A DNA stretch of 64,000 nt from Sindora glabra (lineage: Eukaryota; Streptophyta; Magnoliopsida; Fabales; Fabaceae): the NCBI GenBank assembly GCA_020226215.1, contig CM035233.1:72297317-72361316 (forward strand), given 5' to 3'. Positions 39,370 to 51,330 of this stretch are shown here, piece by piece. The translations under genes and the position numbers were made by a program. The first letter of the stretch is position 1. Each line of letters opens with the position of its first letter. The notes beneath the pieces were generated by a model, which was given only the letters and a program-made list of their open reading frames with translations, was not told the DNA's origin and ran no database searches.

Positions 39370-39599
39370 TCAGTTAATAATTTGTGTATTCGTTATAAAT
39401 AAAATTTGAGATAAATATAAAAAGAGGTAGTTGAAAAATTGATTAATCTCCTCCTTTTTATATTTATCTCATTTCTTACCAATAATGAACGCATAAATTA
39501 TATTTCTACTAACTAATAAAAAAATTTTCCGTTGTCTAACCTTCTGAAAATTTGAATTTGCATTAATTAGTCAAACTTCATGGCTTCTAGCCGATGTAA

Positions 39600-40290
39600 C
39601 TTTTGAAATCTCCCATGTAAGAATGTCCCCACTGGGTGGAGTGCGTTGAACAAATTGGTGGGCTTGACCCACTTTTCGAATTTGGTGGTTCTTTTCCAGA
39701 AGAATTACTCTTGGAAAGTTGTCAGTGCAGGGATCCTTCCTGTACGCTCATGCAATTATTAGGCTCAACCATTTTGCTTTCATGTCTCGGATTCTCATCC
39801 TTCATAGTCAGTCGCTGCCGCCTGCGTTTCAATTGCGGGTTTTGGAACAAAGTGGGTGGGAACTGGGAAAGTGATGACATCTTTTACTAGCTACATGGAC
39901 ATTGATTCCCAACACAATAAAAGGAGGGATTTCACCTGTCTGCTAAAGAAACAACCGAATACTTTAGTAATACTTTCCTAATTAAAACTATTACTTTTCT
40001 TAGTTTTATCATTTTTCAAAGAAAAGTATCTTATTGATGGTTGATGTTAGTATTTTTGTAAGTAAAGTCTCATATTTGAATCTTGTAAAAAAAATTATTG
40101 GAGAGCTTTACTTTTTAAAAAAGGTTTAATTCGGTTTCAATATATATTAATCAAGAATTTAATGTGATTTATCGAATGTTGAATGATTCAAGGAAAAAAA
40201 ATCCCAAAAGTGCAATAAGGATTCCATCATTACTTCAAGGTGTTGTGTAAGATGAGAATGACCGGACAATAGCTTGCTGTTAAAGGATAA
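39600..40290. other. Unassigned interval before the LINE
   Basis: A GC-richer stretch at 39,620-39,900 carries an 84-codon frame (39636-39890) without recognisable domains. It then turns AT-rich. Possibly 5' debris of the LINE or an unrelated fragment. Confidence 0.3.
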
Positions 40291-40299
40291 AAATATGTT

Positions 40300-43200
40300 T
40301 CACCAATGGGAATTTTGTATATTGGTTCCAAAGGTTAAGAGTGAATTGGCTCAAGCATGGCAACAAGAATACCAAGTTTTTCCACTGCCCTACTATCCAA
40401 AAAAAATAGATGAATAAAATCAAAAGAATTAAGGATGGTAGTGGTGATTAGTTGAAAACTGACGCTCAATAGTCTCCTTTTTAAAGAATTTCTACGTTAA
40501 TTTATTTATAACCGATCAAGGATATTGCTACTGCTTTGGAAGTTTTAGTTCCTTCAATTTCTAATGAAGTTAACGATCAACTTCTTGCTCCCGTCTTGGA
40601 TAGTGAAATTAAGACAGATGCATTTCAACTTGGACCACTTAAAGCCCCTGGTCTTGACGGCTTCTCAGGGGTGTTCTTTCAAAAATACTGGAACATTGTG
40701 GGAGGGTCAGTGTGCTTCATTGTTAAAATCTTTTTCAACAATGGTATCTTTCCTTATTTTTTAGGCCAAATGAACTTTGTTCTCATTCCTAAGGTTCCAA
40801 TTCCGAAGGAAATTAACCATTTCAGACCAATTAGCTTGTGCAACTTCAGCTACAAAATCATCTCCAACAGATATTGAAACCATTCCTTTGCTTATGTGTT
40901 TCAAAATTTCAAAATGCTTTTGTTCTAAATAGGCAAATTCATGATAATATTTTCATAACCCATGAATTATTCCACTTTTTGAAACTTAAAAAGCAAGGAG
41001 CTAAAGAATTCTTGGAAGCTATCCTTTATAAGTTTGGTTTTGCTGAAAGATGGGTTTCTCTTATTATGAATTGTGTTAAATTTGTTCACTTAGTGTTAAG
41101 CAGCTCTAATGTTGCTTCTTTTACCCCATCTAGAGGCCTTGGACAATGTAACCTTCTCTCTCCCTTTCTCTTTGTGATTGCTATTGAGGTTCTATCCAAG
41201 GTCTTTCAAGCAACAAAATCTATGGTTCTTTAAGAGGAATTCATATCTCTAATACAACACTTACTATTTCAAATCTACTCTTTGTGGATGACTCCTTGTT
41301 TTTTTATGGATGCTTCTAAACAAAATGTGGATTCTCTTAAGAAGATCCTAAATATTTACAACATAGCTTTTAGTCAAAAAAATCGAGCTGGGGAAATTTG
41401 CTATCTTTTTTAATAGTAATTCAAAATAATCTACTATATGGATGATGTCTTCTATGCTAGATGTTCAAGTAGTTAACAATCCTGGAAAGCACTTGGGTCT
41501 TCCTTCTAGTTAGGGAAGATCAAAAAAGCAAATCCTAGCTTTTATCAAAGATAGGATTCTTTTGAAACTCCAAGGTTGCAAACAAAATTTTCTCTTTAAA
41601 GTTGGCAAAGAGGTTTTACTAAAAGATGTAGTGTCATTTATTCCTAACTTTGCAATGAATTGCTTCTTATTTCCTAAAGGCATTTCAAACTAAATGAAAG
41701 CTAGATAGCTCATTTCTAATAGAGCATGCCAAGTAATATTAGAAGTATTCATTGGAAAGCTCGGCAACATCTTATAACCAAGAAGTACAATGAAGGGATG
41801 AGTTTTAAAAACATGGAAACTTTTAACTTGGCTTTCCTAGCAAAGCAAGTATGGAGAGTTTGGCATTGCCTTTTTTCTCTATGGGCTAAACTTCTCATAA
41901 CTAGATATTTTCTAAACTTTGATATTTTACATGCCTCAAACGGAAGTAAAGCTTTATGGGCCTGGTCCAAACTTTTTAAAGGAGGGGATGAGCTGCTTAA
42001 AGGGGTGTGTTAACAAGTTGGAAATGGCCTAAGTATTAAGATATGGGAGGATTATTGGCTTCCTAATTTACTTAGTTCAAAGTCACAAAGTGATCCCCCT
42101 TTGTTGGAAAGATGGCTGCTGATTTAATGGATCCTTTAACAGGTTGTTAGAACATTTCTCCAATAGATCAATGGCTATCACCATTGGAAAAAAAGGCTAT
42201 TCTCAATATATATGTCCTAAGCTCCTCACAATCTTACAAACTTCACTAACTTCACTAGCTGAATAAGGAGGATTTGATAAAATCCAAGTATACTTTGTCT
42301 CATCAAGAATTAGCTTCCAAAACCTCTTCTTCTTCACATTCTTGTCTTCCTCTTGCTCTTTGGTCTTCCATTTGGAGGTTAAATTATCCTCTTAAGGTGA
42401 AAAACTTCATGTGGAAAGCCTTGAGTAATACTTTTCCTACAACAATAAACCTCTTTAATAGAAAAATAGCTAGCTCTTCTCTCTGTCATATTTGTAAAAC
42501 TTATCCAGAGGACATTTCTTACTACTTATTGGGTTGTTCATAGATAGCTAAAGTATGGTTTGGGCTTCCTTACGCTTTTAGATTGAATTCCTTACATTTA
42601 AATTTCAGAGATTAGATTTTATCTATCTTTTCAAATCAATCACAAAGTGTTAAAAACAAAATTAAAATGTTATTTGATATAACTTTCATAGTGTGGATCA
42701 TTTGGAAAACAAAAAATGATTGTTACTTTTAAATATTAGTACACTTTCCTTCTCTTGCTCTGTATAAGATCAATTTAGCCACAAAGGAATGGAATGCAAT
42801 TTCAACGACACAAATAAAACTTAAACCTTCTCCACAGCTTTTTAAGTTTTGGATTCCTCCTCCAACTCATGAACTTAAAATTAATGTTGATGCTTCCTTT
42901 GATGACAATTCAAAAAAGGCCTTTATGTCTATCATTGTAAGGAATCACTTTGGGTTACTAGTTATGGGATCTGTTTAGCATTACACAACTCCTTTTATTA
43001 AATTTGTTAAAGTTATTGCTATCAAACATAGGGTGGAGCTTGGAGTTTTTCTATGAAGATCATTTACCATAGAATCTGGTACTCTTAACATTATATCTAG
43101 CATCAATTTTTCAGCAATCTCTTGCAACCAGAAAGTTTTTCCCATTGTTAATGATATTCTTGTTGCAATCCCCCCAAGTTCCTATGTTAAATTCAAGCAT

Positions 43201-43567
43201 GTCTCTCGTCTTGCCAATAAAGTAGCTGACTAGCTAACTATCTCTTTTCGAAAAGGGTTATGTCCTTTGGATTGGGTCTCTCAACCCCCACCCCCTCTTT
43301 TAAGCATTCTCCTATCTAATGTAGCTAATCCTTTTTAATTATTGGGTTTTGTTTTGTTGTGTTTGTATGTTTACTTTTAGTTTAGGTTAGCATTTCTATT
43401 AGGTTTGTTTGTTTCTACTCTTTAGTATTTGATGCAAAGTGTTAGGCTTATTGTTTCTATGGTTTGTTGTCTGTCTAGTACAATTAGGTGTTTTTGTCTA
43501 TCATTTGTTTGTGGTTTCCTTTTAGTTTGGCATATGTTTGTTCTGTTTCCACTTATGGCCAAAAAAA
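40300..43567 (+). mobile_element. Dead L1-type LINE retrotransposon, 5' truncated
   Basis: ORF2 pieces run in order but across shifting frames. About 40,341 gives NWLKHGNKNTKFFH, the stretch preceding the RT. The RT domain starts at 40,536 (GPLKAPGLDGFSGVFFQKYW, LIPKVPIPKEINHFRPISLC) and continues after a frameshift near 40,865 (FVLNRQIHDNIFITHELFHF). The segment that should hold the first catalytic aspartate (family A-Y-D-R-V) is deleted near 41,005. The second active-site motif is present as F-V-D-D (41,281-41,292). Then come KHLGLPSS, KDRILLKLQG and LAKQVWRVWHCLFSLWAKLL (41,726-42,013), a zf-RVT region (42,274-42,543) and an RNase H domain (42,850-43,260, with KINVDASF) holding stops. It ends near 43,567 in a short A-run. 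It cannot move by itself. Confidence 0.85.
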
Positions 43568-45237
43568 GGGGAATTTTGCTACTCTGCTTAATGATCTAGT
43601 TTCAAAATTTTTTTGGAAGCAAAAGATTTAGTGAAAGAAAAAAAATATGAAATACTTCTTTAAATTTTAGGATAATTGAATTTTATTTTCTTCTATTATA
43701 AAAACTTGAAAATTATCATATCAATCTTCATAAAATTTAGAATTAAAACTTATTATCAACTTAATTAACCATTTTATTACATTACATTATTTTTAATAAA
43801 ATTTTTAAATAAGAATACTAATATTATATTATATTCATTTATTTCTTATTTTTTCATATATAATATCACAACTTATTTATTATTATTTAATTAAAATTTT
43901 ATATATCTAATTTGAATCCTAATCATATAACATATAATTTATTTATAAAAAATAAAATAAATTAATATATTATATTATTATGATTCTTGTATAAAAAAAT
44001 ATTTAATTTGATTAAATGATACATTAAGTTAATAATGAGTTTTAGTTTTAAAATTTGTAGAATTTAAGCGGACGATTTTCAAGTTTTCAAAATTGAAAAA
44101 GGATAAAATTCAACTACTCTAATATTGAATGAGCTATTTTATATTTTTTATATTAAATTATTTTTAATTCATTATGATAAATTATTTTATTTACATTCTC
44201 TTGGAAGAACTAATTACGAAAAACTTAACCTCGTATTTATGCTCATTTTCAATGAGAAGAGATAATTATTGAAATATAGAATAAATGAAAATCAAACCTT
44301 GAATAAACTTGATTTAATTACTTGATTCTTGCAAACACTCCTGAGCCATTTACTTAGTATTATTTATAAACAAAAGGTTAAATTATAGTAAATATTAGGG
44401 CAATCCAAATAATATAAGTACATATAAATGTGGATAAAATTTTAAATAATCTAATTTGATTTCAATTCATAAATTTTAATTATACAATCCACATATTATT
44501 CCAATTTGAATTTATTCATTTAAATATCAATTTTCGTAAACAAATTCATATAGACTTATAATTAAAATATATTAAATTTTAAGTAATTGGATCTACTCAA
44601 ATTTCCAATGGCAATAAGTTTAACATCCAATCAAACATCAATGATATGTCCAATTATGATACACTCTTCCCTTCTTACTTTTCCATATGCCCAAAAAACT
44701 TCATTGTGAAGCCTTGCTAAACAAGTTTAGAGTGGAGGACAAGAGTAAGATAATTTTATTCATCTCTTTAATCTGAGTCATGTGAAATTGGCTATCTGTC
44801 CTTTACAAAGTTAGATTAACCTATAAACTTCACGAATGATCCAGCTTATCATCAATCTTACTTCAAAATTATTCTTAAAAAGTGAGGAATTATCCTTAAT
44901 AGAGGATAAGGGTAAGAATTTCTATACAATCTTATGGTGTTGAAATGAATGAGTTGGATTAGGCTTGATTCATAAAGGTACGAACATAAATAGATTTAAT
45001 TTATTTAGATTCGTTTTTAAATGGATGCAATTTTATAAGATTTAATTCAATTTTAAGATGGATTCAATTAGTGTGTGGCCACTTTTTATTTTTTATTTTT
45101 TTTACATTTGAGTAAAATCTTTTAAAAAATAGTTTGAATTTTTTGATAAATAAAAATAATCTTAAAACTTCATTTCTACATTGTTTTATGTAATTGGTTC
45201 TAATTTATTAGGTTTGACACATGAGTTGAAGTGGAGT
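43568..45237. other. AT-rich interval, no gene seen
   Basis: Very AT-rich at 43,650-44,200. No element ends or coding frames were recognised. Confidence 0.4.
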
Positions 45238-45695
45238 AAAAAGTCATTTGATTTGCATAAAAAGTAATTTCTCATGAGAAATTGAACTTCCAAATAAATA
45301 ATTTCTTATATGAATTTTCTAAAAAGTACTTAAAATGATTTATTTGATATATAAGAAGTAACACTCCTTAGGAAGTAACTTCCTATAATTAAAAGTGTTA
45401 ATTAAATAATGATTATATCTTCAATATTATTGTAATATAAATTAATAAATTTTAATTTCTATTAATTAAATTTAATAAAAAAATTTATCATTATATTTAT
45501 AAATAGCATAGGAAGCAAAACTTACTAAAAGGGAGAGGTGGGTAAATAATTTTTTATACTTTGTGAGAAGTAAAATTTCCTAAGAAATCTTACTTTCTTT
45601 AATTTGCTAAATAATGACTAACCAAACAATTCACATTTTCTTATTTTTTGAAAAATAAAATTTTTCATGTTATTGAGACAAATAAAAAAACTTTT
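45238..45695. mobile_element. MITE-like repeat, AGAAGTC family, copy 2
   Basis: The left end AAAAGTCATTTGATTTGC pairs with the inverted right end AAAAGTTTTTTTATTTGTC. The interior aligns with the copy at 33,357-33,825 in the same orientation. About 458 bp, non-coding, older-looking than a fresh insertion. Confidence 0.55.
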
Positions 45696-46589
45696 AAGTT
45701 TAATTAGTTTTTAAACAATATGCCATTTAGGATTGGAAATTTTGGAGCCAACTAGTACAAACCATCCACTCAAATCCAAAGTTATACGATTTAGAACAAA
45801 TTGAATATTGTAATGAGTAAAAGTAGGTGAAATTTAAAAAAAATTAGTTAAGTAGGTAAATGTGGATTAAAATTCATTATCCGATATTAACTACAACTCG
45901 TTTATTAAAAGAACTAAGAGAGGTATATAAAATAATAAAAGGAAATAATATGTGGTGTTATTATTTTTTGACATTCAAAAATAATAATACTGATGTACAT
46001 ATATATATCGAACTTCGGGCTATTCCTTTTATTTTCTATCTAAATTTTAAAAAAATTATTTATCTAATTCAAAAAATTTATTATCACAATTTAGTTACCC
46101 TTTATGAAAAAAAAATACTTTAAAATTATTATGAGATTATCACCTAGAAAATTAGTTTATCTTCATTAGCTTATTGGATCCCCATGAATGAAGAACAATA
46201 ATAACATAGAATTACAATAAATATTAGGATAACATTAAATGAGATCCACTTACACTCAATTGTACTTATTGGTACCTATGAAACGCGAGTTTTCTATGAG
46301 TGGTTGTAGGTCTAATTTTATAGCATACAATTTTGGATGGATGGTTAGTTTAGAAGCATTAACTATCTTTAATTATCCAATTTTCAATTTTAGTACCATT
46401 TTGGATTTAGATGGAGTGGCGTATAGTTTTAATTTAATATAACATGATTCATGCTATCTTAAGAAAACGAAATATTGAGAATTTTTAATTTAAGTAATAT
46501 TAAATATTTTTAAAATTTTTTATATTTTTTACTGTATTTTAATTTTAATTTATATATATATTTAATAAACACATTTTGTTTTATAAAAA

Positions 46590-46792
46590 AAATTAAAAAA
46601 AAAAGAAAAAAATGGACGTGCGATGCCAATGCCAAAAAGACTCGTGGACTTCATCCTCATTCCGCGATTCGCAATCAGATTGATGATGACACGATCAAGC
46701 TCTCCTTGGGGCAAGAATCATCCCTGCTATTTCCAGCCTTTATTATCCTCTCTACACCGCAACAAGCAAATTGGGATCACGAGAGTAATTTC
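46590..46792 (+). other. Coding-like segment, possible orphan exon
   Basis: One plus-strand frame, not starting at an ATG, is open from about 46,595 and reads KKTRGLHPHSAIRNQIDDDT, then IKLSLGQESS and QQANWDHES. It is more protein-like and more GC-rich than its surroundings. A GTAATT donor-like site follows at 46,793. The family is not recognised. It could be an exon of a lost gene or a gene fragment moved by a transposon. Confidence 0.3.
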
Positions 46793-46799
46793 ATCACTC

Positions 46800-47560
46800 T
46801 TTTTTTTTTTACTAACTTATATTTCCCATTTCCAATTTTTTCATGATAACAAGCATAATTATACTAAATAAGTAAAAAAATTATCCTTATATTTAATTCT
46901 TTCTCTTATTTATTATTTTATTAAATAATTTTTAATTTAAAATAAAAAATAATTATCAATTTATTTTTAAATTTTTTTTATTTTTTATTTTTTACTTTTA
47001 ATTTATATTTCTCATTTTCAATTTTTTATGCTAACAAGTATAATTACACTAAATAAGTGAAAAATAAACAAGTAATTTCTAAATTCTAATCCTAATTTAT
47101 TTTTAAAAAATTTCATTTTCATTTTTCACTAACTTATATTTCTCATTTTCAATTTTTTCATGATAACAAGCATAATTACACTAAATAAGTAAGAAAATTA
47201 TCCTTACATTTAATACTTTCTTTTATTTATCATTTTATCAAATAAATTTTAATTTAAACTGAAAAATAATTATCAATTTATTTTTAAAATATTTTTATTT
47301 TTTATTTTTATTTTTCAATTTTAATTTATATTTCTCATTTTCAATTTTGTTATGATAACAAGCATAATTATATTAAATAAGTGAAAAAACAAACAAGTAA
47401 TTTCTAAATTTCAATCCTAATTTATTCTAAGAAATTTTCATTTTCATTTTTCATTAACTTATATTTCTCATTTTTAATTTTTTCATGATAACAAGCATAA
47501 TTACACTAAATAAGTAATAAAAATTAATAAACAATTTCTAAATTTCAATTCTATTAATTT
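46800..47560. repeat. Tandem repeat with about 320-bp higher-order unit
   Basis: A block like TATTTCTCATTTTCAATTTT followed by ATGATAACAAGCATAATTA and CACTAAATAAGT occurs five times, starting near 46,820, 47,003, 47,128, 47,326 and 47,458. Spacings alternate (183, 125, 198, 132), so the true unit is a two-part repeat of about 308-330 bp. The long spacers match each other (TAATTATCAATTTATTTTTAAA) and the short spacers match each other (AAACAAGTAATTTCTAAATT). Confidence 0.75.
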
Positions 47561-48179
47561 ATATACAATCTTATGACATATTAAAAAAAGGATTTGTAAA
47601 GTAACTTTAATCTATTAAATTTTGATTTGTATGATTACATTAATTAATATTGCATATTCACATGTAATATATGTTTTCTAAATTTTCTTGTTTGCATAAA
47701 AATTACAATCAAAATTTATAATTTTTTTATAATTTTTAATAAATTTAAATGTATGAGTTATATGAAATTAATATTTTGATATTAGAAATAACTTTTAGTT
47801 TGCTTATATAATTAATTATATGAAAAATTCAAATTCCTAAAAATTTTAATATTTTATATATTAAAATATTTATTATATTTTAATTGAAGAGAATTCAAAT
47901 TATTAATTTATTAGGTCTTTAAAAGTTTTTATTCATAAAATTTTAATTAAATCTATAATTTATTACAATTTATGAAAAAAATTAATAAAGATATTTTTTA
48001 AAAAAGTAATAAGATTCCCAAGAATATAAAATATGAATCAAATATGTGATTATGATATATACGAGAACCTGAAAAAAAATTCCTAAGAATATAAAATCAA
48101 ATATAGGAATGTTACATTTTAGGCAATTATATTCTTGAAAATTATGTTCTTAAAAATATATATTTTTGTAGAAATATAA

Positions 48180-49130
48180 GATTCCGTGAATCAAAGTCTT
48201 TTTACTTCTTCATGCTCTCCCGCGCTTCACTCAATTCAAATTTTGTCTTGCATTCGGAACGAAATTTTCGGTGACCAATTCCAAGTTACGCTGTATGTCA
48301 ATTTTCTCTCCAATCTTCTTCAGTCTCTCTTTTCCAATCTCCTTTTGATTCCACGGTTTCTATTTCTCATGAGGTTCCAAATCAAATCCAGATTGCTGTC
48401 ACGTTTGATATGTTGCGATCGAACATATGAGGGTGTTGATTCCTATGCGACATTTCTGAAATTTTGAGCAAATACTATATCGTGAGTTCTAGTTCTTCGG
48501 TTACTCAGATACTTGAATTTTGGCTTTTGTTTCCGTTTCTTTGAGATTTCATCTTTTTATCGCTGCAGCTATATGTTTTTTAATTGTTAGATTATTGCTT
48601 GCACTCTTTTTAGCTGATGAGAATAGATAAGAAATGTTAGAATCTAATGGTTTGTAGTTGAGTTGAAATTTCTGCTTAATCAGTGAAGTGGGCAAAATAG
48701 ATTGTCATGCTGATTTGAATGGCGCTGCTACTTTGGTTTTTTCAGGTCAGGACTTGGGAGACTTACAGATTTTTTTCTTAATTCCAGAGCAAACAAACTT
48801 TACTCAGGTGGAATTGTTATTTTCTCCTCATCTCTTTTATTCTTTGCATAATGGAAGCAGAAGGCATCGAAGTTTGCATGATATGACGAGTCTCAATCCT
48901 GCTTTTGGGCTTTTTCTTTCCTTATCATGCCTATCATGTTAATGTATTTGTCATACGAATCATCTAGTTGATTGCTGACAGTTATGATCGACCAAACATA
49001 CGCTTTGATATCATGTATTTCTCCTTTTTTTTATTTTTTTTCCTTCTATAGTTTTGCCTCTGGTCAGAACCACGGTCTCATTTGTATCTACAAGGTGTCA
49101 CTGTAGGTTCAAGAGAAAGACATACCCTTA
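48180..49130 (+). other. Possible transcribed leader and 5' exons of the decayed ASY3 locus
   Basis: This stretch is GC-richer than its flanks, with a pyrimidine-rich run (48,190-48,370) like a plant 5' leader and a GTGAGTTCT donor-like site near 48,480. Splice-like sites recur near 48,680 and 48,808. No known protein segment could be read through it. Its link to the ASY3-like exons downstream rests on position and strand only. Confidence 0.3.
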
Positions 49131-50392
49131 GAAGCAAATTTTATTTTATTTTATTTTTTATAATGATAAGAGTGGTAATTTATTTAATACACATACATAA
49201 GTTTTGAAGACTATAACGTTAATAGATTTCTTCCCTTCTAACAAGAATCATCTTTAAGATTTAAATTCGATTCATTGACAGATGAAGTTTTTTGAGATCA
49301 ATATTATTTTTTAAGAAGCAAAATTTAGTTTCATCCCTCTGAAAGATGAACACACTAAATTTAACAGTAGTGATCCCACTTCCCCCTCTTCAAAAGTCAG
49401 AAGTTCCACATTTACACGATATATATATGCATATAAAATAGGTTAATAATTTAGTGTTTTCATCCAATCAAGGGGCTGCACAACCATGAAGGCACTAAGT
49501 TTAATTATCCGGTTGCACCCTCTTCAAAAGGCAGAACTTCCGCATATATGTGATATATATTTATAATCACATAAGATATGCTTTTCTGATGTTTGCAATG
49601 TTTCTCATGTACCTTATTTCTGTTCTTTATTAATGAATAGGAACAGGAGAAAGTGATTGGACCGAGCAAAATCCAGAGGACATATTTACGAGGTGTTTTC
49701 TCTTTATTCACTATGAATTGATTGATTAGTCGTGTAAAATGTGGAATAAAACTTATCTACTTCTCTCGTAATTGGGATGATTCCATACAATTTGTTAGGG
49801 CTGTTGAGCTTTTTGCCTTGGAACTTGGAAAAACTTAGAGCAGACTAAGTTAGTGAGAAGTATGAACTCAATAGGAATTATGATGTCTGCTGCTGACGAG
49901 ATACACCTGCAACTACTGAATGTTACAGATATGTTTGTATTCATGGGAGACTTTGAAATGTTAAGCTTAAGATATCATATACTCAATCCATTTTTGAAAA
50001 ATTGTTCCAGGGAGCAAATTGCAAGTCTCGGTAAATTAAAGAGAAAACTGTTAGCAACAAGAGGTGAAGGTAGCAAAATATTTAGCTTCTGAACTCATCT
50101 GGTTGGTGGATGTATCATATCCATTCTTGCATTTTAGATTCTAGTTTAAAATCCTTCTGCTCAAATAGAGAAATTCACGTCATACTCGTCACCCAGAAAT
50201 GATGTTTGTCACTTCATAATCCATTTTGTGCCTAATGTTTCTTTCTCGGTTGCATGTGCTTGAGTGTATGATGTTTGTTCATGAGAGTGAGAGAGAGAGA
50301 CTCAATGTCTTTGAAATTTTGATCCAGCAGATGGTTTCTCCCTTTATTGGTACTTGTTCTACATCTCTTACCCCAAAAAGTTCATCGGTGAC

Positions 50393-50689
50393 TGTTGAGG
50401 TTGATACACAACCAGGATTGCTGAAACACTGTTGAAGGTCTGGAGACAGTCCAAAAAGAGAGTCTTTAACCTAAAGTCTGTGATCGAGAAGATGATTTCT
50501 CTGGTTTATTTTTTATTTTTGGGAGTTTTTGTAAAACTCTCCCCCCAAAAAAGAGACCATCGAAGACAGGTGAGATTGATAGTTGATACACAGAAAATTC
50601 AAGGAGGAGGTTAATCTGCGTCCCTAGGATTGCTGGAAGGTCTGAAGTTAGTCCAAATAGAGATCAAGGATCCCTGGAAAAGCAGAGCG
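50393..50689 (+). repeat. Internal duplication of an ASY3-like coiled-coil exon
   Basis: Copy A (50,393-50,468) and copy B (50,575-50,689) share GTTGATACACA, GGATTGCTG, GAAGGTCTG and AGTCCAAA in the same order. Copy A lacks the block that gives KFKEEVN in copy B. Copy A reads T-V-E-G-L-E-T-V-Q-K-E and copy B L-E-G-L-K-L-V-Q-I-E-I-K, so both derive from the same protein segment. Confidence 0.6.
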
Positions 50690-51194
50690 TTTGTCTATGT
50701 TTTCTAGATATTAGAGTTTATTGCAATAGTCTGATTCTACTCCTGAATTTGCATATCTGCATAATAGTAAAGATAATGTCCTACAACGCTCCTTGCAATT
50801 CACATGCTGCAATGATGTTAGGGCTTGAAAATTCTGTTCACAGTCATATAGCTATTAAATATGTTTGAAAGGCAAATACGGGCAGTTTGTTTTTGAATGA
50901 ATAGCTGCCACTTAGTCTTGCCTTGTGCCCATGTTTTAACTAGCTCGTAATGTCCTACTACAGGAGCATCATATGGAAATCTCATGCTGCAAGTCGAAGA
51001 AGCAACGGGCATCCAACTCAACTATGCCCAAAAGAAAATCACAGCCATACAGGAGGCAAGTTTTCTGTCATGTGCACAATTTACATGCGATTGTGCCAGA
51101 TGTTTTCATTGCATTTTTAGAATTTTATTTAAGTGAATGTTAGTAAATTTTATTTAAGTGAATTTTATTTAATTGCACTGAAGCGTCCATGTAG

Positions 51195-51330
51195 ACTCCC
51201 GAGGGCCTGGCTCAATGGCACATTTTGATCTTCGTACCCTCTAATGGTGTGGCAAGGATGGTGCAGAGATCAGTCCTTAGTCAACCCAATCCCCTTCCCT
51301 ACTCCCCGTCGCCCCTCCCCAGACCCAAAA
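51195..51330 (+). mobile_element. Possible tRNA-derived SINE remnant
   Basis: GGCCTGGCTCAATGGCA resembles a tRNA A-box. About 55 bp on, CAGAGATCAGTCC is a poor B-box candidate. CCCTCCCCAGACCC further on resembles a motif common in plant SINEs. There is no clear 3' tail or target duplication, so this is tentative. Confidence 0.25.

Noticed and set aside
50276..50440. ACT-domain-like reading V-E-V-D-T-Q-P-G-L-L in the 50.4-kb segment
   Set aside because: The resemblance is limited to about ten residues and is in a different frame from the longer ASY3-like match, which also fits the neighbouring segments.
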